This document shows, in pieces, positions 56,500-64,000 of a DNA stretch of 64,000 bases; the stretch's first letter is position 1, and the number at the start of each line of letters is the position of its first letter. Under the pieces are notes generated by a model. That model saw only the letters and a list, made by a program, of their open reading frames with translations, ran no database searches and was not told the origin of the DNA. Location: assembly GCA_043783625.1 (NCBI GenBank), contig JAYVZE010000024.1, positions 1 to 64,000 of the forward strand, in the 5' to 3' direction. The position numbers were made by a program, and so were the translations under genes. This DNA comes from JAFDVL01 sp043783625 (GTDB lineage Bacteria > Acidobacteriota > Blastocatellia > RBC074).

Positions 56500-58558
56500 A
56501 ATTTATCATCTTCGATTCATCAATCGCATCCAGCAAAATCGGTTCTTCGTCTACATTCCAGACCTCAAATAACGTGCGTGGCACTTCTAAAATAAACCGC
56601 GAAGGGCGTTGCAAAATCGTTTGTCGTCCGCGTTCACTTTCGACAATTGGATACGTCACATACAGCTCATCTCTGGCACGCGTCAACGCCACATAAAATA
56701 AACGTCGCTCTTCTTCTTCGCCTTCAGGATCGCGCAGCGAACGCGCCGAAGGGAAGCGTCCATCGCTGAGCCAAATCAAAAATACAACTTTCCATTCCAA
56801 GCCTTTTGCCTGATGCACAGAAGACAGCGCGAGGCGTTCATCTTCGTCGCCGCCGGAGACGACATCTTCGCCCGTTAATGCGCCGGATTCGGTTTGGATC
56901 AACGCCAGTTCATTCAAAAATTGTTCCGTAGTTTCATAGCGTCCGGCGAAGAGTGCAAGCTGTTTTAAATCCTCTTCACGCGCTTCGGCATTGTCGAACG
57001 AAGCCTGCAAGTATTCGGTGTAACCGCGCTCCAGAATTATTTCGACCTGCTTAGTTGGATTGTTGATCGAAGCTTCGTCCGTCAAGGCTTTGATTAATTC
57101 GACAAATTCCTGCCATCCAATTTGTGCGCCTTTGGGCAATGTCGGAGCAATCACATCGTTGCCGAAAACATCAGGTTTGACTAAAGCCAAAGCGTCGCTC
57201 GATTCGGCTAAGCGTTCCCAAATTCGTGAAGCCGTCGCGTTGCCAATTTTTGGAATTAATTTCAGCACGCGCTTCCACGCAATTTCATCACGCGGATTCA
57301 CAATCAAGCGTAGATACGAAGTCACGTCCTTGATGTGCGCCTGCTCAAAAAATCTGACGCCGGAGCGGATTTCGTATGGGATGCCGCGCCGCGTGAGTTC
57401 TAATTGCAATTCCATCGCGTGAAAATGTGAGCGGTAAAGAACTCCGATTTCGTCCAGCGGTACGCCTTCGTCGCGCAGCTCCAAAATTCTTGCGGCGACG
57501 AACGCAGATTGCTGATCGGCATCGCGGCAGGGAATCAGTGCGGGTTCAAAATTCTGGCTGGGGCGAATGGCTTGCAGGTTTTTCGGAAACTGTTTTCGAT
57601 TGTGATGAATGACCGCATTCGCCAGCATCAGGATTTCCGGTGTCGAACGATAATTGCTTTCCAGCTTGAACATTTGTGCGTCTTTGTAACGCTCTCGAAA
57701 GCTGAGAATATTTTCAATGTTCGCACCGCGCCATCCAAAAATGGACTGTGCGTCGTCGCCCACAATCATCACATTGCGATGCTTCACGGCGAGCAAATCA
57801 ATGATGTCGGATTGCAGCGTATTCGTGTCTTGATATTCGTCTACGAGAATATGCTGAAACTGATCCTGATAAATCGCGGCAATCTCAGGTTTGGTTTCGA
57901 GCAGCTTTTTCCAGTTCACCAGCAGGTCATCATAATCCATCGCATTACGCGAGAGTTTGCGATCTTGATAGAGAAAATCTACGCGCTTAATTTGTGCGGT
58001 CAGCGGCTCAAAATGCGGATAATGTTTTGGAATTAAACTATCCAGCGGAGTGTCCGTATTCGTCGCAAAACTGAACATTTCGCGCAGGACTTCGCCTTTC
58101 GGAAAGCGTTTGGCTTTGGTGTCAATCGCGGCTTCTTCAATACAGGATTCGATCAATTCTTTCGCGTCTTCAGAATCCAAAATCGTGTAATTATTTTCGT
58201 AACCGAGGCTCACCGCGTGACGGCGCAGGATCCGATTGCCAATCGAATGAAACGTCCCGCCCCACGTTTTGCGCGTGTCGGTTTTGATTAGAGCTTCGAC
58301 GCGGCTGAGCATTTCTTTTGCCGCACGATTCGTAAACGTGAGCAGTAAAATTCTCCCCGGCGCAATGCCGAGTTCAATCAGGCGAGCGACACGATACGTC
58401 AGCGTCCGCGTCTTGCCGGAGCCTGCACCCGCAATCACAAGCAACGGCCCGCCGCCTGCATTTACAACAGCGCGTTGCTCATCATTCAGTTCTTTGCCGT
58501 AATTAATGAGCGAAGCCGGACGCGCCTGATCGGATTTGATGATGAAGTTTCGAGCCAT
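56498..58558 (-). CDS. UvrD/PcrA/Rep-family superfamily 1 DNA helicase
   Basis: 686 residues. 3'-5' helicase for repair or replication restart. Motifs in order: Q motif LNDEQRAVVN, Walker A GAGSGKT near residue 42, LLLTFTNRAAKEM, DEYQDTN, VGDDAQSIFGWRGA, RSTPEIL, GVLYRSHFHAMELQLEL, SVHQAKGLEWKVVFLIWLSDG and RLFYVALTRARDEL. The start at 58558 is chosen for the usual N-terminal length, though an ATG ten codons upstream is possible; neither has a clear ribosome-binding site. Shorter than typical UvrD at the C-terminus. Confidence 0.9.
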   Translation of the reverse strand: MARNFIIKSDQARPASLINYGKELNDEQRAVVNAGGGPLLVIAGAGSGKTRTLTYRVARLIELGIAPGRILLLTFTNRAAKEMLSRVEALIKTDTRKTWGGTFHSIGNRILRRHAVSLGYENNYTILDSEDAKELIESCIEEAAIDTKAKRFPKGEVLREMFSFATNTDTPLDSLIPKHYPHFEPLTAQIKRVDFLYQDRKLSRNAMDYDDLLVNWKKLLETKPEIAAIYQDQFQHILVDEYQDTNTLQSDIIDLLAVKHRNVMIVGDDAQSIFGWRGANIENILSFRERYKDAQMFKLESNYRSTPEILMLANAVIHHNRKQFPKNLQAIRPSQNFEPALIPCRDADQQSAFVAARILELRDEGVPLDEIGVLYRSHFHAMELQLELTRRGIPYEIRSGVRFFEQAHIKDVTSYLRLIVNPRDEIAWKRVLKLIPKIGNATASRIWERLAESSDALALVKPDVFGNDVIAPTLPKGAQIGWQEFVELIKALTDEASINNPTKQVEIILERGYTEYLQASFDNAEAREEDLKQLALFAGRYETTEQFLNELALIQTESGALTGEDVVSGGDEDERLALSSVHQAKGLEWKVVFLIWLSDGRFPSARSLRDPEGEEEERRLFYVALTRARDELYVTYPIVESERGRQTILQRPSRFILEVPRTLFEVWNVDEEPILLDAIDESKMIN

Positions 58559-58711
58559 GAAAATAATTACAAAATGGTTGAAAACCACTTGCGACTAATT
58601 TAGTGGGCATCGGTAAAGAATACAACAGTTACGAATAAATCATAGTGCCTGGCGAAAACAAATTCTCTTTGGTTTCGTGGAATGTGCCAGCCAACAAATT
58701 GGAGTAGGGAC

Positions 58712-58946
58712 AAAGGCTTAAAGGAAGAACTCGCCGCTTATTTTACCAACCGTTCAGCACTTGCAGTCAAGAACGAAGCACGGGAAAAAAAACGTCGTGC
58801 AATACGCCGTCAAAGATTTGTTTTTGCCGGGGGACGCGCGGCGAGAAATTTATGAACGGCAAAACCGCGCTCGCCGAAACAGCTTATTTCGCATTCCGTC
58901 CGCAGCATCGCGGGCAAACATTTACGATAGTTCCATTTATTTTTAA
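58712..58946 (+). pseudogene. Possible decayed gene fragment with a frameshift at an A8 tract
   Basis: One frame reads KGLKEELAAYFTNRSALAVK then NEAREK up to an eight-A run at 58785-58792; removing one A continues as NVVQYAVKDLFLPGDARREI then YERQNRARR. The two parts read as one charged protein fragment, but no family is recognised and the start is lost. It lies at the border of the AT-rich island and may be a leftover of what was there before. Confidence 0.3.
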
Positions 58947-59002
58947 TGCTTTGACGGCAGATTGAATTCACCCGACCCCCTTTAAGTCTTGAATATTAGG
59001 CA

Positions 59003-59040
59003 ATTATCAATCTGAAAAATGATTTGTTCAGATTGATAAT
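59003..59040 (-). terminator. Hairpin after the effector-like genes
   Basis: Fourteen-base exact arms, 59003-59016 (ATTATCAATCTGAA) and 59027-59040, with a ten-base loop, 47 bases beyond the stop of the last gene of the island. No T-run on the minus side, so termination is tentative. Confidence 0.55.
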
Positions 59041-59087
59041 CTCATTTATTTTACTCAATAATAAGTTGATGAAACGGTAAAGCCTTA

Positions 59088-61343
59088 CTAGCCTTTATTA
59101 ATTCCGGTCGTCTTAATTATTCGTCCGACTTTTGCCAGTTCTTCTTTGATTCTTTCCCTTTTCTTTCCCTCATTTATAATCGGATTTTTGTCGTATTTTA
59201 CTTTCTCACTATAATAATTCTCTGTAGCAATTTTCAATTCCCTTATTAAAATTTGCCCGAAAACAGCAGGTTCATTGATATTTTGATTTGCAGCCTCTTT
59301 AATCGAAGTTCGCAGTGCTATTCGGAAAGGGGCTGGTCTGGAGTTATCTGCCTCAAACATAAACGCCCACAGATTTGGGTGTGAGTCCTTAAATCTGTTT
59401 AAGTAGTTTTTCGGGTCATTTTTCTTTAAAAGGTCATCATAGAATATTTCACGAGCAACGCTTATTTGCGCCAGGATAACATCGTCTTCAAGACCTGCCA
59501 GATAAAACCTTTCAGCCCACTCACGCGATCTTAAATCCCAGATATTGGGCGCGTTCTTAATGGCTATCGGATTTTCGCTTTTGATAGGGTAGCGTCTCGG
59601 GGAATCTAACTCAATGCCGTATTTTCTAAAGGCGGCGGGAGCTTTTGCAATGACTCTTTGCAGCTTGCCAAATTTAATGGGGAATTGGAAAAATCCCATA
59701 CTCATATAGGCACTATCCCACGAATTGATGACATTGATTAAACCGCCCGATTCTTTTTCCGCCAAAATCGAAAAAGCTTCGATTTCTGTGTCAGTAATTG
59801 CTAATCCTTTTTTTTGCAGCTCCCGTAATTTAGCTTTTATCTTACCTCCTCCGTAAACCTTCCAACCCTTTCCTTGCGCTACAAATTTCCCCTTATTGTC
59901 AATCTTTTGATTTGATGAACTTTGGGGAGAAGATGAGGGGGGCACAATCGCTTGATTTCCTTTAATGTTTAAATTTGGCTTTATTGCCGCCCAGGTTCCC
60001 GGACCTAAAATGCCATCTGCCCCGATTCCCTGTTTTCTCTGCCATTTTTTGAGCGCATCCGCAAAGGCCTCTTCGCCAAGACTGACGTTGGATTGTCCCG
60101 AAAAAGGAAGTAATAAATCATTAATTTGATCTATGTATTGATACCATCCAAGTTTTTCGCCATAAATACGGTTGGCATGGACGCTATCGGGAGAAACATT
60201 TTGGCGGATTGAATTTGTTTTAGCGCCAGAAGAAGGTTGTGAGGTTGGAGCAGACGGTTTCTTATTAGACGGCTTTTTGTTAAAGATTACTTCGTTAATT
60301 GTTTGACCAATACACTTATTCCGCATATCGAAGTGCATGATGTCGCCGTAAGTAGCGCCCCAATCCAATTCAAGCTCTTCGACAAAGCGTCTATCTAATT
60401 TTAGAAAACCGTTGGCTTTGAGATCGTTTCTAAGAGACCACCTACCTACAAAAATACAAAACCATTCCCAATCCTTATTTATTTGTGCGAGTGCCGTTTG
60501 GAGGTCTTTTCCAGACCAAAAGGAATTGGGTTTGGCTTGAGAGAGCAATTGACCGAGTTGTGTTCCATTTAAATTAAAATAACGAATCAACAGTTTATTC
60601 AATCGTTCTAACTCATCAAAAAGTTTTAAGCGCGTACTATAATCGTAGCCAGTCGGATAGGTCTCTTTTTGGGAACTAAGCAGCAGTCCCATGTGTTCGA
60701 AAACGATATTCACCAGATATTTTTTATTATGTACAGCAAATTTGGAAGGTTTTCCTTTTTCTATTTTTTCTTTGATACTAAATTTTAATTTTTGAACTCC
60801 CATCTCCTTTTCTAGCTTCTCGATATATGCTTGTAGCTTTTCTTCCGAATCAAAAGAGGGCGTTGTATATTCACCACCTAAATAGGGATTACCATCATGA
60901 TTAACATCCATTGCCAAACCGAAGGTGTGCATTGATCCACCTTTAGCAGTAGAAGATTCCTGCCGCCCGCCTTTTAAAGATTCATTGGGAATTAATCGGA
61001 GCACGTCACCTGCTTTTTTAGGATCATTATTGCCGTATCTTTTCGCAAGTGTTTCTTCAATAATTTTCAAATGCGTTGCAAATTCTATATGTACCGGATG
61101 ATTGAATTTTCGACCTAAAAACGTTGGTTGAGTAAAATTATTAAACCATTTTTCCGGGTCTTCCCCGGCATTTTTAACGATCTTATAAGTCTTTTCCCTA
61201 AACTTTTTATTTGCCAAGCTCCATTTTTCCGTTTTGAAGGTTTTTTTGATGGCTTCCCACTCAGGGCTGTTGCAGTCAATCGGAGCCTCATATTCTTTAT
61301 TAATATTGACCAATTCACGAAATAATAAATCTCGTTCAAACAT
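59088..61343 (-). CDS. Multidomain peptidoglycan hydrolase effector (M15 peptidase, PG-binding, lysozyme-like)
   Basis: 751 residues, no signal peptide. It opens with MFERDLLFREL, a tag shared with the next two genes. An M15-like DD-peptidase follows (about 75-360) with metal ligands in GGSMHTFGLAMDVNHDG and DIMHFDMRN. A Ser/Pro linker leads to a peptidoglycan-binding domain (about 420-465, FADALKKWQRKQGIGADGILG) and a C-terminal lysozyme-like region (about 490-700) with a candidate catalytic Glu in FSILAEKESGG and MSMGFFQFPI. It should cut peptide cross-links and perhaps glycan strands. Lack of a Sec signal suggests delivery by a dedicated apparatus. AT-rich, unlike the chromosome to the left. 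Confidence 0.75.
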   Translation of the reverse strand: MFERDLLFRELVNINKEYEAPIDCNSPEWEAIKKTFKTEKWSLANKKFREKTYKIVKNAGEDPEKWFNNFTQPTFLGRKFNHPVHIEFATHLKIIEETLAKRYGNNDPKKAGDVLRLIPNESLKGGRQESSTAKGGSMHTFGLAMDVNHDGNPYLGGEYTTPSFDSEEKLQAYIEKLEKEMGVQKLKFSIKEKIEKGKPSKFAVHNKKYLVNIVFEHMGLLLSSQKETYPTGYDYSTRLKLFDELERLNKLLIRYFNLNGTQLGQLLSQAKPNSFWSGKDLQTALAQINKDWEWFCIFVGRWSLRNDLKANGFLKLDRRFVEELELDWGATYGDIMHFDMRNKCIGQTINEVIFNKKPSNKKPSAPTSQPSSGAKTNSIRQNVSPDSVHANRIYGEKLGWYQYIDQINDLLLPFSGQSNVSLGEEAFADALKKWQRKQGIGADGILGPGTWAAIKPNLNIKGNQAIVPPSSSPQSSSNQKIDNKGKFVAQGKGWKVYGGGKIKAKLRELQKKGLAITDTEIEAFSILAEKESGGLINVINSWDSAYMSMGFFQFPIKFGKLQRVIAKAPAAFRKYGIELDSPRRYPIKSENPIAIKNAPNIWDLRSREWAERFYLAGLEDDVILAQISVAREIFYDDLLKKNDPKNYLNRFKDSHPNLWAFMFEADNSRPAPFRIALRTSIKEAANQNINEPAVFGQILIRELKIATENYYSEKVKYDKNPIINEGKKRERIKEELAKVGRIIKTTGINKG

Positions 61344-61380
61344 AACAAAACTCTCTCAAATTCATTTTGAACCTGAACAA

Positions 61381-62595
61381 TCAGCTAAAGTCCAGAGCAA
61401 GTAATCTTTCCTTAAAGTAATAGGGCAGTAATGTAAAGTGTTTTGGCTTAGGAAGTTTTCCTTCTGCCAGTACTCGCGAAACGTTTTGTCGTGCTTTTGG
61501 TAAATTATGTGAGCTATTTTCATAAGCATAAATTTGAACAGATTTAGTTTCAGCGATTTCATTCCAGGGTTTTGTACCGTTATACCAAGAATCAAACCCC
61601 CAATATGATTTTATACGATTTACATATATACTTTTTGGCTGCTGTGCAATATCTAACATCGCTGTACCACCGCCAGAATGGGCTGCAATAATTAGATTTC
61701 TTAGATTTAATTTTCCCTCTAATTGACGCTCTCTAAAGATATATTCATTTATTGCCCAAATCACTTGATCTATATAATTATCGAAATTTCTTGCCAAATT
61801 ACCATACTGCGACCGGGGGCCTAGTGTAGGGGCAACAAAAACAATATTCTTTTGAGAGTTGTTGATAATTTTACGAAAATTGAAATATTGTTCTTTTGAA
61901 TAGTTTAAATAATGCTGAATAGATGGGCTATTGAATTTACCTTTTGTCTTTGTTGGTATCATACCGGGATGGTCTTTTAAATGACCATGCAGGTAAATTA
62001 TCATATCCGTTTCCGAATCCGGCTTAAAACGATCCGGTACATAAATAGCTGTTTTCGATTCAGGATAGTCCAACGCCCACGCGATAGGTTTGTAATTATT
62101 ATCCTTATCAGCTAACCAGGCTTTATTATTTTTGTTAGCCTTTAAATTTAAATCAATTTCTACATAACAGGTGTACTCTTTAGACTTTGCCGCCCCCGAT
62201 TTTGGCTCTTCATCCAATTTAGGAGGGATTTTATAAATTACCCAAGATTTTTTTATCCAACCTTGTAATTTTACAGGGCTATTATTTACCAAATAAGCTT
62301 TTTCTTTCCCTTTCTCCCAATACGCGGGTTCGCCTTCGACAAGAAACCAATCGTCGTTTTCGCCCAAAACCTCAACCTGCTGATTAGACAGGTAGTAAAG
62401 TTGTTTTCCACCAATTATTTGCTTTGTTTTGAGATCTTCTTTTCGGAGAAAGGAAGTTTCTGTTAATTTGCCGGGAAACTTTGTTGAATACAATATAATC
62501 TCGGCATCCCTGGAAGATGCCAATTGTAAATTAGTAAAAGAATTCGCCGCTCTATTTAAAGCGGCTATTTCTCTTTCCAGTAAGTTCCTTTCCAT
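61381..62595 (-). CDS. Tagged SH3-like/alpha-beta hydrolase effector
   Basis: 404 residues, no signal peptide. Starts MERNLLEREIAALNRAAN, the shared tag. Residues about 35-120 look like a bacterial SH3 domain (QLYYLSNQQVEVLGENDDWF, LVNNSPVKLQGWIKKSWV). Residues about 185-400 form an alpha/beta hydrolase: MIIYLHGHLKDHPG gives the oxyanion strand, IIAAHSGGGTAMLDI the nucleophile Ser, WGFDSWYNG an acidic candidate, and PKHFTLLPYYFKE a late His. The substrate may be an ester or amide in a target cell envelope. It follows the metallopeptidase by 102 bases. Confidence 0.7.
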   Translation of the reverse strand: MERNLLEREIAALNRAANSFTNLQLASSRDAEIILYSTKFPGKLTETSFLRKEDLKTKQIIGGKQLYYLSNQQVEVLGENDDWFLVEGEPAYWEKGKEKAYLVNNSPVKLQGWIKKSWVIYKIPPKLDEEPKSGAAKSKEYTCYVEIDLNLKANKNNKAWLADKDNNYKPIAWALDYPESKTAIYVPDRFKPDSETDMIIYLHGHLKDHPGMIPTKTKGKFNSPSIQHYLNYSKEQYFNFRKIINNSQKNIVFVAPTLGPRSQYGNLARNFDNYIDQVIWAINEYIFRERQLEGKLNLRNLIIAAHSGGGTAMLDIAQQPKSIYVNRIKSYWGFDSWYNGTKPWNEIAETKSVQIYAYENSSHNLPKARQNVSRVLAEGKLPKPKHFTLLPYYFKERLLALDFS

Positions 62596-62697
62596 AACTT
62601 CAGATATTAAATAGTCGGTTCAGCTTTCAGGAACAGCATAGATTATGTCTAATCTCTAATAAATTCTATCTCTTGAGAGAATTTATTATCCTGTTTT

Positions 62698-63513
62698 TCA
62701 AGTTTTTGCTGAACGAAAATCTGTGTAAATCTTTTCTGCTTTGTTGTAATCTTTTTGAATAAGATATTCAATCAAATTTACGGCTTTAATAACCAGTTTA
62801 TGGGAGAGAAGCAAATCAATTTTATTTGCCCAATTAGTTGAATCTCTTTCCGATAAGGAATTATTTATAACCATAAGCTGTTGTGTTATGCAGGCTCTCA
62901 ACAAGTTAACATTATTTTTAAAGACCAATTCACAAAGGATGTTCATTCTTTTTTGTATATCAATCCGTAATACGGTAAAGACTTTAAAAAAAGGCTTGAG
63001 ATAGTTGTCAATTTCTTTCTGGTAAACAGTTGTTTTCCAATTCTTAATACCTGCTTCAATCATCATAATTCTCGTAAAATATTGAGTGACCGCCTCCATT
63101 AAGGAATAGCCGAACCTTCTGGCAAAAGTCATATCCTTGTCATCGGCACCTCTTAACGGATGAGATATTAAGTGAATTGCTTCGTGTAATGCAGCTTCAA
63201 TAGTCGAAACTCTTCTCTTGTGAATTTCAATCAAAAAAGCCTGTCCTTTTTTCTTATCTGTAATTCCGAGGGATCCGCTTGGTCCTCCTTTTCTGTCAAA
63301 GTCTTGAGCATCTACTATAGAAATCCTTCCTTTGATATTGAATTTGTTTTTCACAGCATTCTGATAGTAGTCACCAAAGATAAGAGAGGTCTCAAATAAT
63401 TTTACCAAATCATCTATCTGGATAATGTCAAAAGCATTTTTGGGATATTTCCACGGTGACTTGGGAGAAATATTAACAGCTTCCAATTCGCGTTTTAATA
63501 AATCCCTTTCCAT
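62698..63513 (-). CDS. Tagged HExxH metallopeptidase-like effector
   Basis: 271 residues, no signal peptide. Starts MERDLLKRELEAVNISPKSP, the shared tag. A zinc-protease motif is visible in IEAALHEAIHLISHPLRGAD (HEAIH, near residues 109-113), with a possible third ligand Glu in GYSLMEAVTQYFTR (about 136-140). The preceding strand GQAFLIEIHKRR fits the edge strand of zincins. The rest (160-271) is helical and unrecognised. It lies 11 bases after the partial gene to its right. Confidence 0.65.
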   Translation of the reverse strand: MERDLLKRELEAVNISPKSPWKYPKNAFDIIQIDDLVKLFETSLIFGDYYQNAVKNKFNIKGRISIVDAQDFDRKGGPSGSLGITDKKKGQAFLIEIHKRRVSTIEAALHEAIHLISHPLRGADDKDMTFARRFGYSLMEAVTQYFTRIMMIEAGIKNWKTTVYQKEIDNYLKPFFKVFTVLRIDIQKRMNILCELVFKNNVNLLRACITQQLMVINNSLSERDSTNWANKIDLLLSHKLVIKAVNLIEYLIQKDYNKAEKIYTDFRSAKT

Positions 63514-63524
63514 AACTCAAAAAC

Positions 63525-64000
63525 TTAAACGATTGATTCAGCCCTTTCCGGCACCGCGCTATACGCATTGCGGTAGCCTTCGACGAGTCCTTCGATGTCA
63601 TTGAGCCAAGTATCTAAAGTAGAGCCTGATCCGATGACTGTTAGTTTGTCTAATTTAATTGTTTCGATGTCTGTTAACAACCGATAACCATACGAAGCAC
63701 AATTGTCATAGATGATAAAACGATTGGATTCGTTTAGTGTGTGTGATTTCTTTGCAACCAAAATATCGTAGGCAGCAGGGATAAATTCCTCTGGTTTTTC
63801 ATATTGAGCGGGAATTCCTATTTCGGATCTCAGCATACTTACCAGGCATAGTGTGGCGTGAACAGTCGCAATTCCAATAAAAGTATTGATTTGATTTCGT
63901 CCATATTGTAGAGGTTCAAAATGTTGCTTCAAGACGCTTATCGTATCCCGAATAGAAGTTTGCGTAGCAACCGATGAACGTGGCTGGGTGGTTCCGGCTT
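63525..64000 (-). CDS. C-terminal part of an unknown protein, cut by the window edge
   Basis: The frame is open from the right edge to a TAA at 63525. The visible 157 residues begin with a Thr/Ser-rich stretch (GTTQPRSSVATQTSIRDT), then a mostly helical region (QINTFIGIATVHATLCLVSM) and end AYSAVPERAESIV. A TTG at 63932 is an inner possible start, but the open frame continues beyond it. No family recognised. A stretch resembling its end (IIYAVPES, then stop) recurs at 62620-62643 just before the next effector gene. Confidence 0.55.
   Translation of the reverse strand, partial: AGTTQPRSSVATQTSIRDTISVLKQHFEPLQYGRNQINTFIGIATVHATLCLVSMLRSEIGIPAQYEKPEEFIPAAYDILVAKKSHTLNESNRFIIYDNCASYGYRLLTDIETIKLDKLTVIGSGSTLDTWLNDIEGLVEGYRNAYSAVPERAESIV

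Overview
The window reads as chromosome from a diderm, LPS-making bacterium, most likely an acidobacterium of the Blastocatellia type. This placement is inferred from gene content, not tested. It rests on a carboxypeptidase-regulatory TonB receptor of about 1,115 residues, a secreted TPR-CHAT protein beside an ECF sigma factor and a membrane anti-sigma-like protein, a propeller-type histidine kinase, and a bamA-skp-skp-lpxD-fabZ-lpxA run. No rRNA, tRNA or CRISPR array was seen.

Layout. 1-4.8 kb: a tandem heptamer, ccsA-like cytochrome c biogenesis gene, an ArsC/Spx-like redox gene with an in-frame TGA at its catalytic cysteine (probable selenoprotein), lolD-like and clpC-like genes. 5-11.2 kb: TPR-CHAT, ECF sigma, anti-sigma-like and two small proteins. 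11.3-16 kb: TonB receptor and a DUF362 protein. 16-28.9 kb (minus strand): an eleven-gene cluster for an acylated, possibly sulfated glycoconjugate (GH-GT2 fusion, MsbA-like exporter, two GNATs, two glycosyltransferases, ACP, ketosynthase, two hexapeptide acyltransferases, sulfotransferase). 29-32 kb: a secreted unknown, a Uma2 nuclease, apbE with a small leader ORF. 32.6-39.5 kb: outer-membrane and lipid A genes. 39.6-47.5 kb: S9 peptidase, then a GC-rich REC-PP2C phosphatase and propeller histidine kinase. 47.6-58.6 kb: malonyl-CoA synthetase-like and MatC-like pair, carboxylesterase, DUF885 lipoprotein, lpxI, NfeD/SPFH pair and a UvrD-type helicase. 59-64 kb: an AT-rich island with three unrelated enzymes that share an N-terminal tag (about M-E-R-D-L-L-x-R-E-L), running off the right edge.

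Long inverted repeats recur in the spacers, many directly after stop codons. Some enter coding sequence: one lies inside the CHAT domain, one appears to supply a kinase signal peptide, and others encode protein ends. The items I rate highest are the selenocysteine candidate at 964-1323, the CHAT-sigma-anti-sigma set, the tagged effector island, and the glycoconjugate cluster.
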